The notes under the pieces: generated by a model
Databases searched by the model: none
What the model saw: only the letters and a program-made list of their open reading frames with translations
Told to the model about the DNA's origin: nothing
Shown: one piece after another, positions 1 through 9,846 of the stretch
How the letters are laid out: each line of letters opens with the position of its first letter
How positions within the stretch are numbered: the first letter of the stretch is position 1
Assembly: GCA_032209605.1 (NCBI GenBank)
Contig: JASFXZ010000001.1
Location: forward strand, 15,828,256 to 15,892,255
Origin: Mactromeris polynyma
Taxonomy: Eukaryota; Mollusca; Bivalvia; Venerida; Mactridae
Direction: 5' to 3'
Length of the DNA: 64,000 bases
Made by a program: the position numbers and the translations under genes

Positions 1-220
1 TACATGTCCTTGTTTAGTTTTGGTAAACAAATATGTAGGCCTTAACGAAAAAGTTAACCAATCCAAGTCTAGGTTACAAACTGGTTTAATGGTAAACATA
101 AGCTTTGGTTGGTTTTACACAACGCTGTCAGTCACATAGCAAAGCCGCATGTTAGTACGACTACGCCGAAATATATTATCATTAAGTAGCTTATACTACA
201 AATATACAACAGCAGAAATA

Positions 221-384
221 CAGCCGGACCTCGTTCAATCGAATTCATCGGGTCCGGAATTCCATTTCGAATAGCCCGTTTTAATTCGACGTGCCTATAT
301 TTCGGAATCTGATATTTATTTCGGATGATACCAAGTATTCGGATAGAAGTTTGTCGAATAAACGAGGTTCGTCTCTAAACTGTA
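221..384. mobile_element. MITE family 1 (TIR near CAGTCGGACCTCG), older copy in A
   Basis: Starts with CAGCCGGACCTCGTTC and ends with an inverted, diverged version (AACGAGGTTCGTCTC ... CTGTA). The interior contains the family hallmark ATTTATTTCGGATGATACC. It has no coding capacity. The partial counterpart in B lies near 22930-23015 and in C near 46371-46455. Confidence 0.6.
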
Positions 385-628
385 AAGTATTGAATGTAAT
401 CAAAGTACTGATATAAAAGCTATTTACACACAGTTGTACATGTACAATGAAATCTCTGCGGAACAACACACATTTGCTGAGCCGTTGTAGAGAGGTTGTT
501 GCACTAAAGAGGTTAAATTGAATAGTTGTATATAATTATTACTGGGAAAGTTGATACTGATCTTGTAGAGAGGTTGTTGATCAAGAGAGGGTCGCTGTGA
601 TGTAACACTATATACATATTCAATCAAT

Positions 629-809
629 ACAGTATAACCTCAACAGTTAGACCACACTTTGGTCTCTGGAAAATTGATCTTTATATTGAGATGGTCTTAA
701 TATTGAGGTGGAATAAAGAGCAGAACAGTGAATATGGACTTGATAATTGTGTTCTTAATTTTGAGGTGGTCTTATTATTGAGGTGATCTTTAAGTGAGGT
801 ATTACTGTA
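629..809. mobile_element. MITE family 2 (TIR near ACAGTAAAACCTCAATA), copy 1 in A
   Basis: The ends are inverted repeats of the type ACAGTATAACCTCAAC ... GTGAGGTATTACTGTA. Interior phrases include GACCACACTTTGG and GAGGTGGTCTTA, which recur inside every member of the family. It is a non-coding, internally palindromic element of about 180 bp, counterpart of 23248-23428 in B and 46689-46869 in C. Confidence 0.65.
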
Positions 810-1279
810 TTTGGAATGTTTAATTAATTACATGTATTAAGATAAAACTTCAGTAATATTTACCACTTAAATACAAGTCTGCGACGGGTATCTTTGATAT
901 CATTACCATGCTGAGTAATTACAATATGCGTAAAGTGTCGAACCTGCGGTCAATCTGTTTTTATGACATCATGTCTAGTACTTGGTATATAAATGCAATC
1001 TTTTTTCATGGGTGTCAAACTTGCGTTATCACTATGTGTTCGGTCATTTGCATACACGAATAGAAGCAAGAGTCCGTAACTCCTATCTTCAAGCTTATTA
1101 ATTGTAGTAGAGTTATCTCTCTTTAGGAAAAACAATTCGTCAATATCCACTCAAAGATTGTTTTTTTACGATATTCGCCACGGATGCGTACTAATGTTGA
1201 TGTCAGTGCTAGCTCTGAGTTCGCTACTAGCTCTGTATTGAAATAAGAAAACTCGAATATCGATTTACAATCTGGCTCG

Positions 1280-1600
1280 TTATTCGCCTCCAGAAATGTA
1301 TACATCGAAGCCCCTTCCCCATGATGTCAGTGCCACCTCTATATATGCTCACTAGTAGGTATGCATTGGAGCATCAAGGGAAATCGAACAACGATCTATG
1401 AGTTGGCTAGTTATTCGCCTCCAGAAATGTATACATCGAAGCCCCTTCCCCATGATGTCAGTGCCACCTCTATATATGCTCACTAGAAGGTCTGCATTGG
1501 AGCATCAAGGGAAATCGAACAACGATCTATGAGTTGGCTAGTTATTCGCTTCCAGATATGTATTTACCGCGGTACCGATAAAATGTCGATGTCAGTGTAT
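1280..1600. repeat. 131-bp tandem repeat, about 2.4 units (A only)
   Basis: The motif TTATTCGCCTCCAGAAATG starts at 1280 and 1411, and a variant (TTATTCGCTTCCAGATATG) starts at 1541, so the period is 130-131 bp. Each unit contains GATGTCAGTGCCACCTC and a run ending in GAGTTGGCTAG. Unit B has one shorter unit at about 23900-24050 and C the same at about 47341-47490, so A has gained a copy. No coding potential was recognised. Confidence 0.75.
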
Positions 1601-1631
1601 GGGTACGCTAGTAGGCAGTTTGTTTTCAAAT

Positions 1632-1804
1632 ACAGTAAAACCACAAAAATGCGACCACCCTTGGGACCTTTGAAAACTTATTGTTGTGGTCTTAATATTG
1701 GGGTTGAATAAAGAGCAAGATAGTGAAAATTTACTTGAAAATGGTGTTCTTCATTTTGAGGTGATTTTATTTTTGAGATGGTCTTTACCCGAGGTTTTAC
1801 TGTA
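1632..1804. mobile_element. MITE family 2, copy 2 in A
   Basis: Starts ACAGTAAAACCACAAAAATG and ends GAGGTTTTACTGTA, with the interior phrases GGGACCTTTGAAAACTTA and GTGGTCTTAATATTG typical of this family. In B (24119-24189) and C (47560-47630) the left end and much of the interior are deleted, so only A has the full element. Confidence 0.65.
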
Positions 1805-2130
1805 TTAAGAAAATTCGCATAACGATCTACGATCTAGCTCGTTATTCGCTTCATTTCAGATAAGTTGACTTGAAAGAAATCAGGGCCGGTCAATTACATA
1901 TCTGACCACAAAGATAGCGAAAATAATCGGTGCTGCATAGTGAACATATTTATTACCCTAATTATTTTCTACTGATATATGTTTCATATGAGTACGGAGA
2001 AACGGAATAATTGTACTACTATTAAAGAGACGCTACATTGAATTCCACAATACGACGTTATCTTAGAATGATATTGGAGCGTTTCTGAACCGAAATTTCA
2101 AGCAGCCGATATTAGACATAAATATTAAGT

Positions 2131-2233
2131 ATAATCGGACCTCGTTCATTCGATACATCGGGACCTGATATTTATTTCGGATGATACCAAGTATTCGGAT
2201 AGAAGGTTGTCGAATAAACGAGGTCCGACTGTA
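2131..2233. mobile_element. MITE family 1, compact copy in A
   Basis: A short foldback element of about 103 bp. The left end ATCGGACCTCGTTCATTCGA is an inverted repeat of the right end TCGAATAAACGAGGTCCGA. The interior carries ATTTATTTCGGATGATACC. Orthologous copies lie at 24520-24622 (B) and 47961-48063 (C), so it predates the unit duplications. Confidence 0.75.
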
Positions 2234-3320
2234 GCTATTTTCTGCGACCTTAATTAAACGTTCTGACAAAAATTTATCGTTTTGATTACGAACATAGAAT
2301 GACATTCGGTGTCAATAAGAATACTTTTACATAAACTATTATTATTTCTACGTGTCTCATTTCAGAAAGCACCACATTTAATACGTTATTCGGCCTAGAG
2401 TTCAGACAGTTCGGAGTTAAATGTTTCATTTTGCACAGTGTGTCAAATTCAGCTAAACAAAAAGTACAATCTTCGCCGAATAAGCAAATACATACTATCG
2501 TAACCGCTTCTTTACCATCATCTCAGTTACAACTGGTTTGCACTAAGCCATTGGTACCGTAAGATGTGAAGACGACAATATGTTGCTACGGACAACACAT
2601 AATAAATAGTGAGACCGAGATATTATAATGTTGGTGAAACACGATAATGGTATACACTAACGACATCATTTAGAACCGCTCGGGTTGTGTTTATGTCTGA
2701 CTTGCGGACGTGGGTTAATGAATTGTAAGGAATCCCTTTGAAGCATGAAACACAACTAGCGGTGTAGATCGGATTACCTGATACGAATGTTATGACTAGG
2801 ATAATATATCAATGTCTTTTGATTTTATAATTTTCAGAATTTCCGGAAATGAGGGAGATTAGTTCGATCTTGAAATGCATCTGCGTCATAAACAAGTCTA
2901 CGTTTTACTTAATTAGCTAAATGTTTACACCACGTAATTTTCTTTCTAATAAAAGTGCCCAACAGCGCCGTACGTAATCGACCTTTTATGGTGATATATT
3001 ACCCAGGAGAGACGTAATTAAAATATTTAATTCAAAAATAAAATTGGCAGAATTTAAAGGTTAACAGTCACATTTCTCCGAAAATATCGTTAAACCTGAA
3101 AACAATTGAGTACAATGAAAAGCAATAACCTACTTGTTTTTATACCATTATTCGTAGAAAGTTTGTTATATCGTAGACATTTAAATTTGACAGAGATCGT
3201 GTACTATAAACAATATTTAGCGCATGATCGTCCGGAAAGATGTGAATGTTTTAGAGTTTGTTCGGGGCCGGCTTTTGTGATTATCGTCATATATAATGCG
3301 CCTGATGATATATGTTCACT
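2234..3320. other. Non-coding stretch, unit A
   Basis: AT-rich sequence shared with B (24623-25265) and C (48064-48710), with indels between copies. The short reading frames seen here are not conserved across the copies. No gene, RNA or further element was recognised. Confidence 0.5.
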
Positions 3321-3460
3321 GTAAAACATCACTTAAATACCACATCAATAATAAGACCACCTCAAATTTAAGAACACAATTTTCAAGTCCATTTTCACCT
3401 CATTCAACCTCAATATTAAGACCACCTCAATTGTGGTCTTATTATTGAGGTTTTACTGTA
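3321..3460. mobile_element. MITE family 2, partial copy 3 in A
   Basis: The right end ATTATTGAGGTTTTACTGTA and the inverted left part TCAATAATAAGACCACCTC match the family. The left terminus is eroded. Shorter relics sit at 25270-25335 (B) and 48712-48770 (C). Confidence 0.55.
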
Positions 3461-4895
3461 CAACAGACACTTTAGAAGACAAACGTCAGTTATTCGTACA
3501 TTTTGATACAGTAACTGTTTATCTAGAAATGTTCGCAAACTTAAACAGTGTCGAATACATTACAGTGTGAATTGTGGTGAATACAGGGCGATATTTCCAG
3601 AGTAACACCTGTAGGAGACACACACGTTTACTGTTGCTGAAAGGTTGTTACTCTGGAGGGATTGACGTGATATTACATTCATATTACAGGACAAATGCTG
3701 TTGAACAGAAGCCGATGCTCAGGGGAGTTGGACGTATTGGTACAGTTGCACTGTATCTCGCGAAATACGAGGGTTGATCCAGAAATACGTTGACTTTTTA
3801 ATTAATAAAACGTGTTAGCACATAGAACATTTAAAATTCATATACAGTACAACACTCATACCCAGATACAAGTCTCGAAAATTTCACAGCAGTGCTTAAC
3901 ACTTTCAATGAGATATACATGAGTTTAAAAAAAAAAATTGGTCTAGAAATATAGAAAATATGTAAAAAGTCCATTAATTCTGGATCAACCCTCGTAAATA
4001 CTCGCGAAAATGATCTACAGGTATTTGATAAAAACGATAATTTGTTCATGATTGAAAAAAATATAACACGTAATTAAATTAATTAAATGTTAATCGCACT
4101 TAGATCCATTAATTCATTATAGTTTGAAAGAAAGCAATGGAACGTATAATATTCAGACAATTTGGTTCCGTTTTAATATCACTGCGGAATGTGACCGAGA
4201 AAAATGCTTTTATTGTTATTAAATTCAACGCTCGCTCATCGGGTCATTCATGTCTACATTTTTATAATTAGTATTAAACAACAAACTCTCCCGTGCAACG
4301 TGGCTTTCCTAAGATAATTTGAATGTAACCAGGTCATGCAACACATAATCTTCTGATATGATTCAATTTGCCGTAATATGAAATATCATATCTAGAATAT
4401 GACATTTAAAATCAGTTGACAGTATATACTTAACGCCATTAAAAACGCAACTATATCACTTTAGCCTTCATTTTGTTTCAAGTGTAAAAAAACGTTCTAT
4501 TGTTACAAATGAGTAAATTATTCTTCATAAAGATATCAAGCTATGGCCCTAGTATTAATATTTGAATAAGTTTAGGAAACTATGTTCCAGAATTGAAATA
4601 TAATTAGTTCTTTGTCACCGTGAGTCTGACGACGCGGACCACTTTTAGTAGCGTTATTAATGGCGTTGATTATATACATGTACAACAAATATTGAGCGAT
4701 AGCAGGTGTTTATTCATTACATTTAAACTGAATGAATTAAATCGAGTATACTTAACAAAAATCGCAAAATAAGCAGGTGTTGCGAATAGCGATGAACACT
4801 TGTACATACAGTCAACAGCAATAGGAATTATGATTTAGTATCGTGGTTTTTACACAATTAATATCTGCTCTATCAATGTACTCACAATCACCATC
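3461..4895. other. A-specific non-coding stretch
   Basis: About 1.4 kb with no counterpart in B or C. In B the corresponding place, between the shared GATACAGTAAC and AACAAT.AACATATTTTAT, is occupied by an LTR-like block. A is therefore not a simple empty site. Either this stretch was lost in the B/C lineage, for example by recombination between two LTRs, or it was gained in A. No coding region was recognised. Confidence 0.55.
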
Positions 4896-5440
4896 GCAAC
4901 GAGAACAATAAACATATTTTATAAAAGTATAACATGATTTATAGTAGAAAGGGATGATGTTTTATCGCGGCTTTCAAGTTTTTTATGAATGTGTTTGTAC
5001 TTTTAGTTTGTCTTGCCGCCATCACGGATTTTTGTAATTTATAGGTTGGACTAGTGGGGTTGAGTTTGTTTATCCTCTCCACCGGGAAACCCCGGGCGAG
5101 TATTTACTATTTTCTTTAACTATTTAATCATATAATTTAATATAGAGCTTCTTCTTTTTTAAATAAAAACTGCAGTGAATGTAGGGTCGACTAGCCGCCA
5201 TGATCCTATACATGCATTTATAAATAGTGCGCGGACCTAAAAGAGAGCATAGCCATGTGCGCTAGATATTGACGTGTATTTGAAGTCTAACAGCACTGTT
5301 GTGTTTGTTAATCTTATTTGACACTTTCGTGACTTAATTTAATACTTACACATCATTTTTGTCGACGTTGAGAGATATTGAGTGGACATAATATGAAACT
5401 TTGTGATTTTGCTTTAAATAAACCTGTGATCCTGTGACTG
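4896..5440 (+). promoter_or_regulatory. Promoter and poly(A)-like block, possible solo LTR, unit A
   Basis: A TATA-box-like TTTATAAATAG at 5217-5227 is followed about 190 bases later by AATAAA at 5417-5422 and a CCTGTGATCCTGTGACTG tail. This spacing resembles the U3-R-U5 order of a retroelement LTR on the plus strand. Copies are at 26975-27510 (B, TATA 27284-27294, AATAAA 27484-27489) and 52850-53360 (C, with the AATAAA and two bases after the TATA motif lost). No terminal TG/CA pair or target duplication could be fixed, so a host promoter remains possible. Confidence 0.35.
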
Positions 5441-6137
5441 ACTGTAATTTAAATCCTTCTAGTATCCTACGTTCAGATTCTCATTTTGCTTTGATAAATG
5501 TTCCTTTATTAAAGGCTTCATATCGATTGTCATTATAAAATAAAAATGAACGAGACTGAATGATAAAACATATGCAGAGTCGTTGATAAAGGGGAGATGT
5601 TTCGTGTTGCAAGGTTTGAGACGAATGTGATTCCCAGTATCCAAATTGTGTGTATCAACGCGTTCAAAATGAAATACCCCGAAATAATAGGTTGTTAAAA
5701 TGTTGTCCTTTGTAAAGGGGGAGTATTGTGACACCGCATTGTGAGCAAGCGAGTCCAGGCAATTTTGGATCATCCCGCGTATATGTGCCGATGATAAGCA
5801 AGTCCAAGAAACCAAAATGCATTCATAGTGAGTTAACTGTACAGTGCACCCCCCTCTCTTGAACAACTACCTCATTTCATCAATATAATCAATTCTTCGC
5901 ATTACAATTTACAATCTTACAACTTAAACTCTCTAAAATTACGTAATCTCAACTACGAACAAAATTTGCTTCGTCCGAAGGAAGTTGCTCTGAAGAGGTG
6001 ACATTGGACATAAAAAGTATCATTTTAAGTGTCTATGAAAATATGAATGTCTACTGTAATTTGTAAAGGGAAATATATTTTATTAGACTCGTTCATGTAT
6101 ACTTATTTAAATGGTATTTACAAATGAGCGCTGCTAT
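5441..6137. other. Conserved non-coding stretch, unit A
   Basis: Present in all three units (B 27511-28185, C 53361-54041). The longest open frame here, minus strand 5459-5866, is broken by indels in B and C and matches no family I know, so I do not call it a gene. Confidence 0.5.
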
Positions 6138-6351
6138 GGGATTTACAACCTCTTCTGTAAGTGACGTCATTTCAAGAAAACGCAACATGTGATGTCAGTA
6201 TTTGCAAGCAAGAAACAATATTTACTCAATATGGTCACTTCGATTTCATATTGCCATATGGGGCAATTATTGCTTCCTGTCAGTACATGGTGACGTCACA
6301 TGTGACGTTTTCTGGAAATGACGTCACATAAAGACGGGGTTGGAAATCGTA
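6138..6351. mobile_element. CRE-dense foldback element (MITE), unit A
   Basis: Two arms of about 58 bp are imperfect inverted repeats: left 6140-6197 and right 6292-6350. Both arms contain TGACGTCATTTC, AGAAAACG and ACATGTGA.GTCA. The palindromic CRE core TGACGTCA therefore occurs at 6162-6169, 6291-6298 and 6319-6326. The loop carries CATATGGGGCAATTATTGC. The same element is in the same place in B and C, so it was there before duplication. It sits about 1.3 kb beyond the receptor stop codon. Confidence 0.7.
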
Positions 6352-7609
6352 CAGTGGCACTAAAATTTTAATATAACCGAGCCTGGATAGCTTCCGCACG
6401 AAAGGAAATACTGAAAAAGACCGACTTCAAACAACAATGCGGATAGACTCAGAAAAGTGACGAGTCACAAAGTAGCGTGCTTTTTTCATGAATTGATATT
6501 TTGAGTGTTTCCTATAATAATACGCTAGACAGTTCCACGACAAAAAGTCAGAATAAGGAGATAATTCATGTACATGAAATAAAACCACATCGGACGGATT
6601 TATTTGAGAAACACAACACAATAATCTTTACGCAATAACATGAGAACGACTTAACATTTGAAAAGAAAACAAACACAATTTCAAACGTCTTCAATTGATT
6701 AGGCATATGGAATGCTGAAGCAACATAAACATTAGAGGGAGAAATCCTTTCCTTTACCAGTAACAATAATTATTGTATTTACAGCCCGCGAACTTAAAAT
6801 AACACCACTCTTTCCCCGATACTAATTGCGTAGCGCTTCTATGACCGGTGTAGCGATTTCAGACTTCCCCCATTTCAAATTACTCCACCGGTAACTCAAA
6901 CTCGCGTTTTGATTACTGGAAGGTAGGATGAAATATATCTCGAATTACCCCTGCGGGTAACTTGAATAGGGGAATGGGGTAGCTTGAACTCATGACAGGA
7001 CCGGATCACTAAGAATGCCAAACGAAATTAAATCATTTGGATACATGGAAAATGTTTAACAGCAATTAAAATATGGGTAAGCGGTCATTTACCTGAACGA
7101 ATGGGAGAACAATATAATACATTGTCTATTTTCCTCAATCAATGTCGCTGGCTTAAGCTTCCTCATCTATATCCATACGCTTGTAACTATATTCCCTATA
7201 AATAGTCCATTTAACGTTCGTATGAACATGCGCTGTACTATCGCTTATTCGGATAGACTTCACAATGAACAGAAGGAATAGTAAACGTTATCACAATAAA
7301 GAACATATAAACAAATGTTTACCTGATATGCATTAATGAATTGAACATAAGTTTGGATTTTTAAAACAAATAAACAAACAATAAAAGAAACACATGATAC
7401 TACCAGTATTATGATTCTGCATCACTATTTGGATACGATGTAACCTTTCCAAAGCGGCCCTCTCTTAATCAAAGAGCGCTTTTCGACAACATTTCCATTT
7501 ACTCCAGACATGTAGTAAAAAATTACCAATTATTCAAATTCTACTGATATACAACCTTTCATCTCCCAAAGGGTCCTGCTCTGGAGAGGTGGTATAGTAG
7601 TGCAATATG
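6352..7609. other. Downstream flank of receptor A, including its 3'UTR
   Basis: On the minus strand this follows the receptor stop codon, so part is expected to be 3'UTR. No canonical AATAAA was found on the minus strand within the first 600 bases past the stop, so the poly(A) site is not placed. The stretch is strongly conserved among the three units (B 28401-29664, C 54258-55531). Confidence 0.45.
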
Positions 7610-8731
7610 TTAAGCATTACTCTGAGTAGCTACTTGCGCTCCGTTGTTGGCTATATTAAAAACATGAGAATTTTCACAATCTGTAAATGCCGTGTTGTTG
7701 TCTAAGGAACGCATTGGAGTGGCTGCCGGAGCCACTCGTGTGGTAGTTGGACCTTCAAAAATGGGCCTTGCTGCTTTGCCGCAAAGTAGTGCCTTCACTT
7801 CTTGTCGAAATCGAGACCCGCTTAAGAAGTACAAAATAAAATTGATAGTGTTATTAGTATACATAAAGATGTTTACAATGGCCCACCAAAGCGTATATAC
7901 AGCAATCTCTTCAGGCGTAACGGTCGGAGTAATCCAGTAGGGTTCACCAATAAGGAAAATGGAAATTGGGGTCACGCAAATCAGAAATACAATATTTAAT
8001 GTCATAAGCATTGCCGTTAACTGCGATGTTTTATCCGAGTCTTTTGTGTGAGCTCGCATGTTTGGAGCAATATGTGCCCGTGTCTTTTGCTTGCTTGCCA
8101 ATACTCGAAGTATGATTGAAATGTTACCAATCATCAGTATTGTAAAGGGAACCAAACAAACCACACAAAGGTCAACCCAAGGCCATTTGTAGCCCAGGAA
8201 GTCCGTGTAATGGTCGTTGAGAGGATGACAAGAGAAGTGTTCCGTCTCGTTGCCAAATGTTACGGAGACCTCTCCCATACCGTACAACCAATGGATGTTT
8301 AGGAGCAAGAGACAGGCTACAATCAGTGCAATAACAATTCCTGCAATACGTGGGGTACAACCACGTTTAACTTTATGCGGGAGCCAGACCCCTATAAAAC
8401 GCTCCGACGTCACGGCGACTAGTAACCAAGAAGAGCATTGTGTTCCAAAGTAGACCAAAAAGATGTGTAGTTTGCACCCATTGCCGGATAGTCTCCTGAT
8501 ATCAATGTCAAACGTATAATTAATCCATTGACGAAGCAGGCCTGTCCACAACACAAGTAGGTCGGTAATGGCTAAGGCTGTGAGGTAAAGTCCAGTGGAA
8601 GAGTTACGACCCTTTCCACGCATTAAAACGACAATAGTTAGTAGGTTGCCTACTGTTCCACAAAGTATTAAGACCGGAGGGATCGATTTCCATATGTTAT
8701 AAGCACTCCTAAATGCTGCGTATTGTTCCAT
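7610..8731 (-). CDS. Class A (rhodopsin-like) G-protein-coupled receptor, copy A
   Basis: A single-exon 373-residue receptor with seven hydrophobic segments near residues 14-37, 48-69, 88-112, 129-151, 184-210, 238-262 and 276-302. Class A landmarks are visible: GN in TM1 (28-29), LAITD with the TM2 aspartate (D57), disulphide cysteines C86 and C168, and a TM6 proline in CVTPIS. The DRY motif reads ERF (110-112) and NPxxY reads NFILY. This pattern, with a GSRFRQEV helix 8, is typical of lophotrochozoan FMRFamide-like peptide receptors; the ligand is unknown. N-glycosylation sequons NYT (71) and NET (161) lie in extracellular loops. The ATG at 8731 is chosen because a TAG lies in frame 18 bases upstream; a GTG nine bases earlier is not a likely animal start. 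Same-strand neighbours in the other units are near-identical paralogues. Confidence 0.9.
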   Translation of the reverse strand: MEQYAAFRSAYNIWKSIPPVLILCGTVGNLLTIVVLMRGKGRNSSTGLYLTALAITDLLVLWTGLLRQWINYTFDIDIRRLSGNGCKLHIFLVYFGTQCSSWLLVAVTSERFIGVWLPHKVKRGCTPRIAGIVIALIVACLLLLNIHWLYGMGEVSVTFGNETEHFSCHPLNDHYTDFLGYKWPWVDLCVVCLVPFTILMIGNISIILRVLASKQKTRAHIAPNMRAHTKDSDKTSQLTAMLMTLNIVFLICVTPISIFLIGEPYWITPTVTPEEIAVYTLWWAIVNIFMYTNNTINFILYFLSGSRFRQEVKALLCGKAARPIFEGPTTTRVAPAATPMRSLDNNTAFTDCENSHVFNIANNGAQVATQSNA

Positions 8732-8784
8732 TGTTGACACCTTTGGCTAGTTCGGTCGCTTAGTAACACGTTTGGTCCCAGAAT
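8732..8784 (-). promoter_or_regulatory. 5'UTR exon part and 3' splice site of receptor A
   Basis: Reading the minus strand toward the ATG, GCATGTTTTCAG ends at 8785 and is followed by ATTCTGGGACC. This is a plausible 3' splice site 53 bases before the start codon. It is kept in B (exon start 30839) and C (56705), so the coding exon probably follows a 5'UTR intron. The upstream exon is not identified. Confidence 0.5.
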
Positions 8785-9648
8785 CTGAAAACATGCAAAT
8801 TGAACTTAAAATCTAACCTTATCTTGGTCAGCACCAAATACTAACAAATGTCAAAAGATATTTAGTGCTAGTTATCCGCAGCATTTTGAAATACATTTTT
8901 GACCAACCAAATTTTGTCCTCGAAGCGGGCTTTTTAAAATCTGACCAATAATATTTTCACCCAAGATGCACCAAACGTGGTTTTCGTTCACACAAGAGGC
9001 ACCAAACGAGGTTTTCGTAAGATGTGCGTTCGCAGCTCGAATTTTGCCGGAAGTAGTTAATATGTTTAAGCATGTACAAAATGACCCTGATAAAACAGGT
9101 CCATGATTATAGTACATATAGTCTAGATCCGAGTTAATCTTTTGTAATGATTTATTTTTCTGCATGTTGAAAAATCCATTATTTCATTTAACATAATTCT
9201 GTCTATGTCGTTTATCTTTTTCAAAGATATTTCTTGTTCAAAAATAGCAAATAGATCATTGACATTTGCTGTCTTTAAAAGTTTTTGGAGACCATGTGAC
9301 TAACTAATAACATAAACATATTTAAGAAAATCTGTATTTTGCTTACGTATAGTATGAGTGTTTGTTTACGGCCCCAACAGACAACTGACCCCGACTTATA
9401 TTTGTTTACCATTCCATTTTAGACACCATTGAAACTATTTGCGTTCTCTGTTACAACTTATTTATTCCTTTATAATTAGTTAATATATATTTGTAAAAAG
9501 ACGAGTTATTCGACAAACAAAATTCCTATCACATTGACAACAGCATGTCACACTATGATCGAAATACAATCCACATGGTGTTGTACATATAATATATTAT
9601 TTAACAAGTCAATGAAATCGTTGCTAATTTGTCGATGTAGTTTTGTTT
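8785..9648. other. Upstream flank of receptor A, shortened
   Basis: Matches parts of C (56706-57318, then 59580-59949). Compared with C, two blocks are missing: about 95 bp after GCAGCAT, and about 2.3 kb between TCTTTAAAAG and TTTTTGGAGACC. No coding region was recognised. Confidence 0.55.
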
Positions 9649-9846
9649 AGTTGAGTGAAGTTGGCGCGGCAATCGTAAATCGTACATCATCATTGAATAC
9701 CGACCCAGATTGAATACAGAGCCATCACTGACATCGTTATTCGACTTATATTTTTGAATACATATCTTATATCGAACCCAGAGCTAGCACTGACATCAAC
9801 ATTCGAAACGGGTCCGCGGCGAATACATATCTGGAGCCCAATAACG
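9649..9846. mobile_element. hAT-like MITE, right end deleted, unit A
   Basis: Starts AGTTGAGTGAAGTTGGCGCG directly after TTTTGTTT (9641-9648). The body equals the complete element in B (34445-34659), but the right inverted repeat is lost in a deletion that joins AATAACG to AGATAGCTCC. Confidence 0.65.

Noticed and set aside
950..1150. A 66-codon minus-strand frame repeated in all units (also 23570-23770 and 47011-47211)
   Set aside because: Conservation equals that of the surrounding non-coding DNA, there is no domain or splice context, and the neighbouring 60-codon frame behaves the same way.
5459..5866. A 135-codon minus-strand frame
   Set aside because: The equivalent frames in B and C are split by indels, no domain is recognisable, and it overlaps a region that looks like retroelement debris.
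6162..6326. A cluster of CRE sites read as a promoter of a nearby gene
   Set aside because: The sites fall in the two arms of an inverted repeat, so a transposon origin explains their number and spacing better. Co-option is kept only as a finding.
7692..7940. Plus-strand frames opposite the receptor genes
   Set aside because: They are antisense shadows of a strongly supported receptor, found only because the receptor sequence is conserved.
8738..8740. GTG as the receptor start
   Set aside because: Animal nuclear genes start at ATG almost without exception. The ATG is three codons downstream and a TAG lies in frame just before the GTG.
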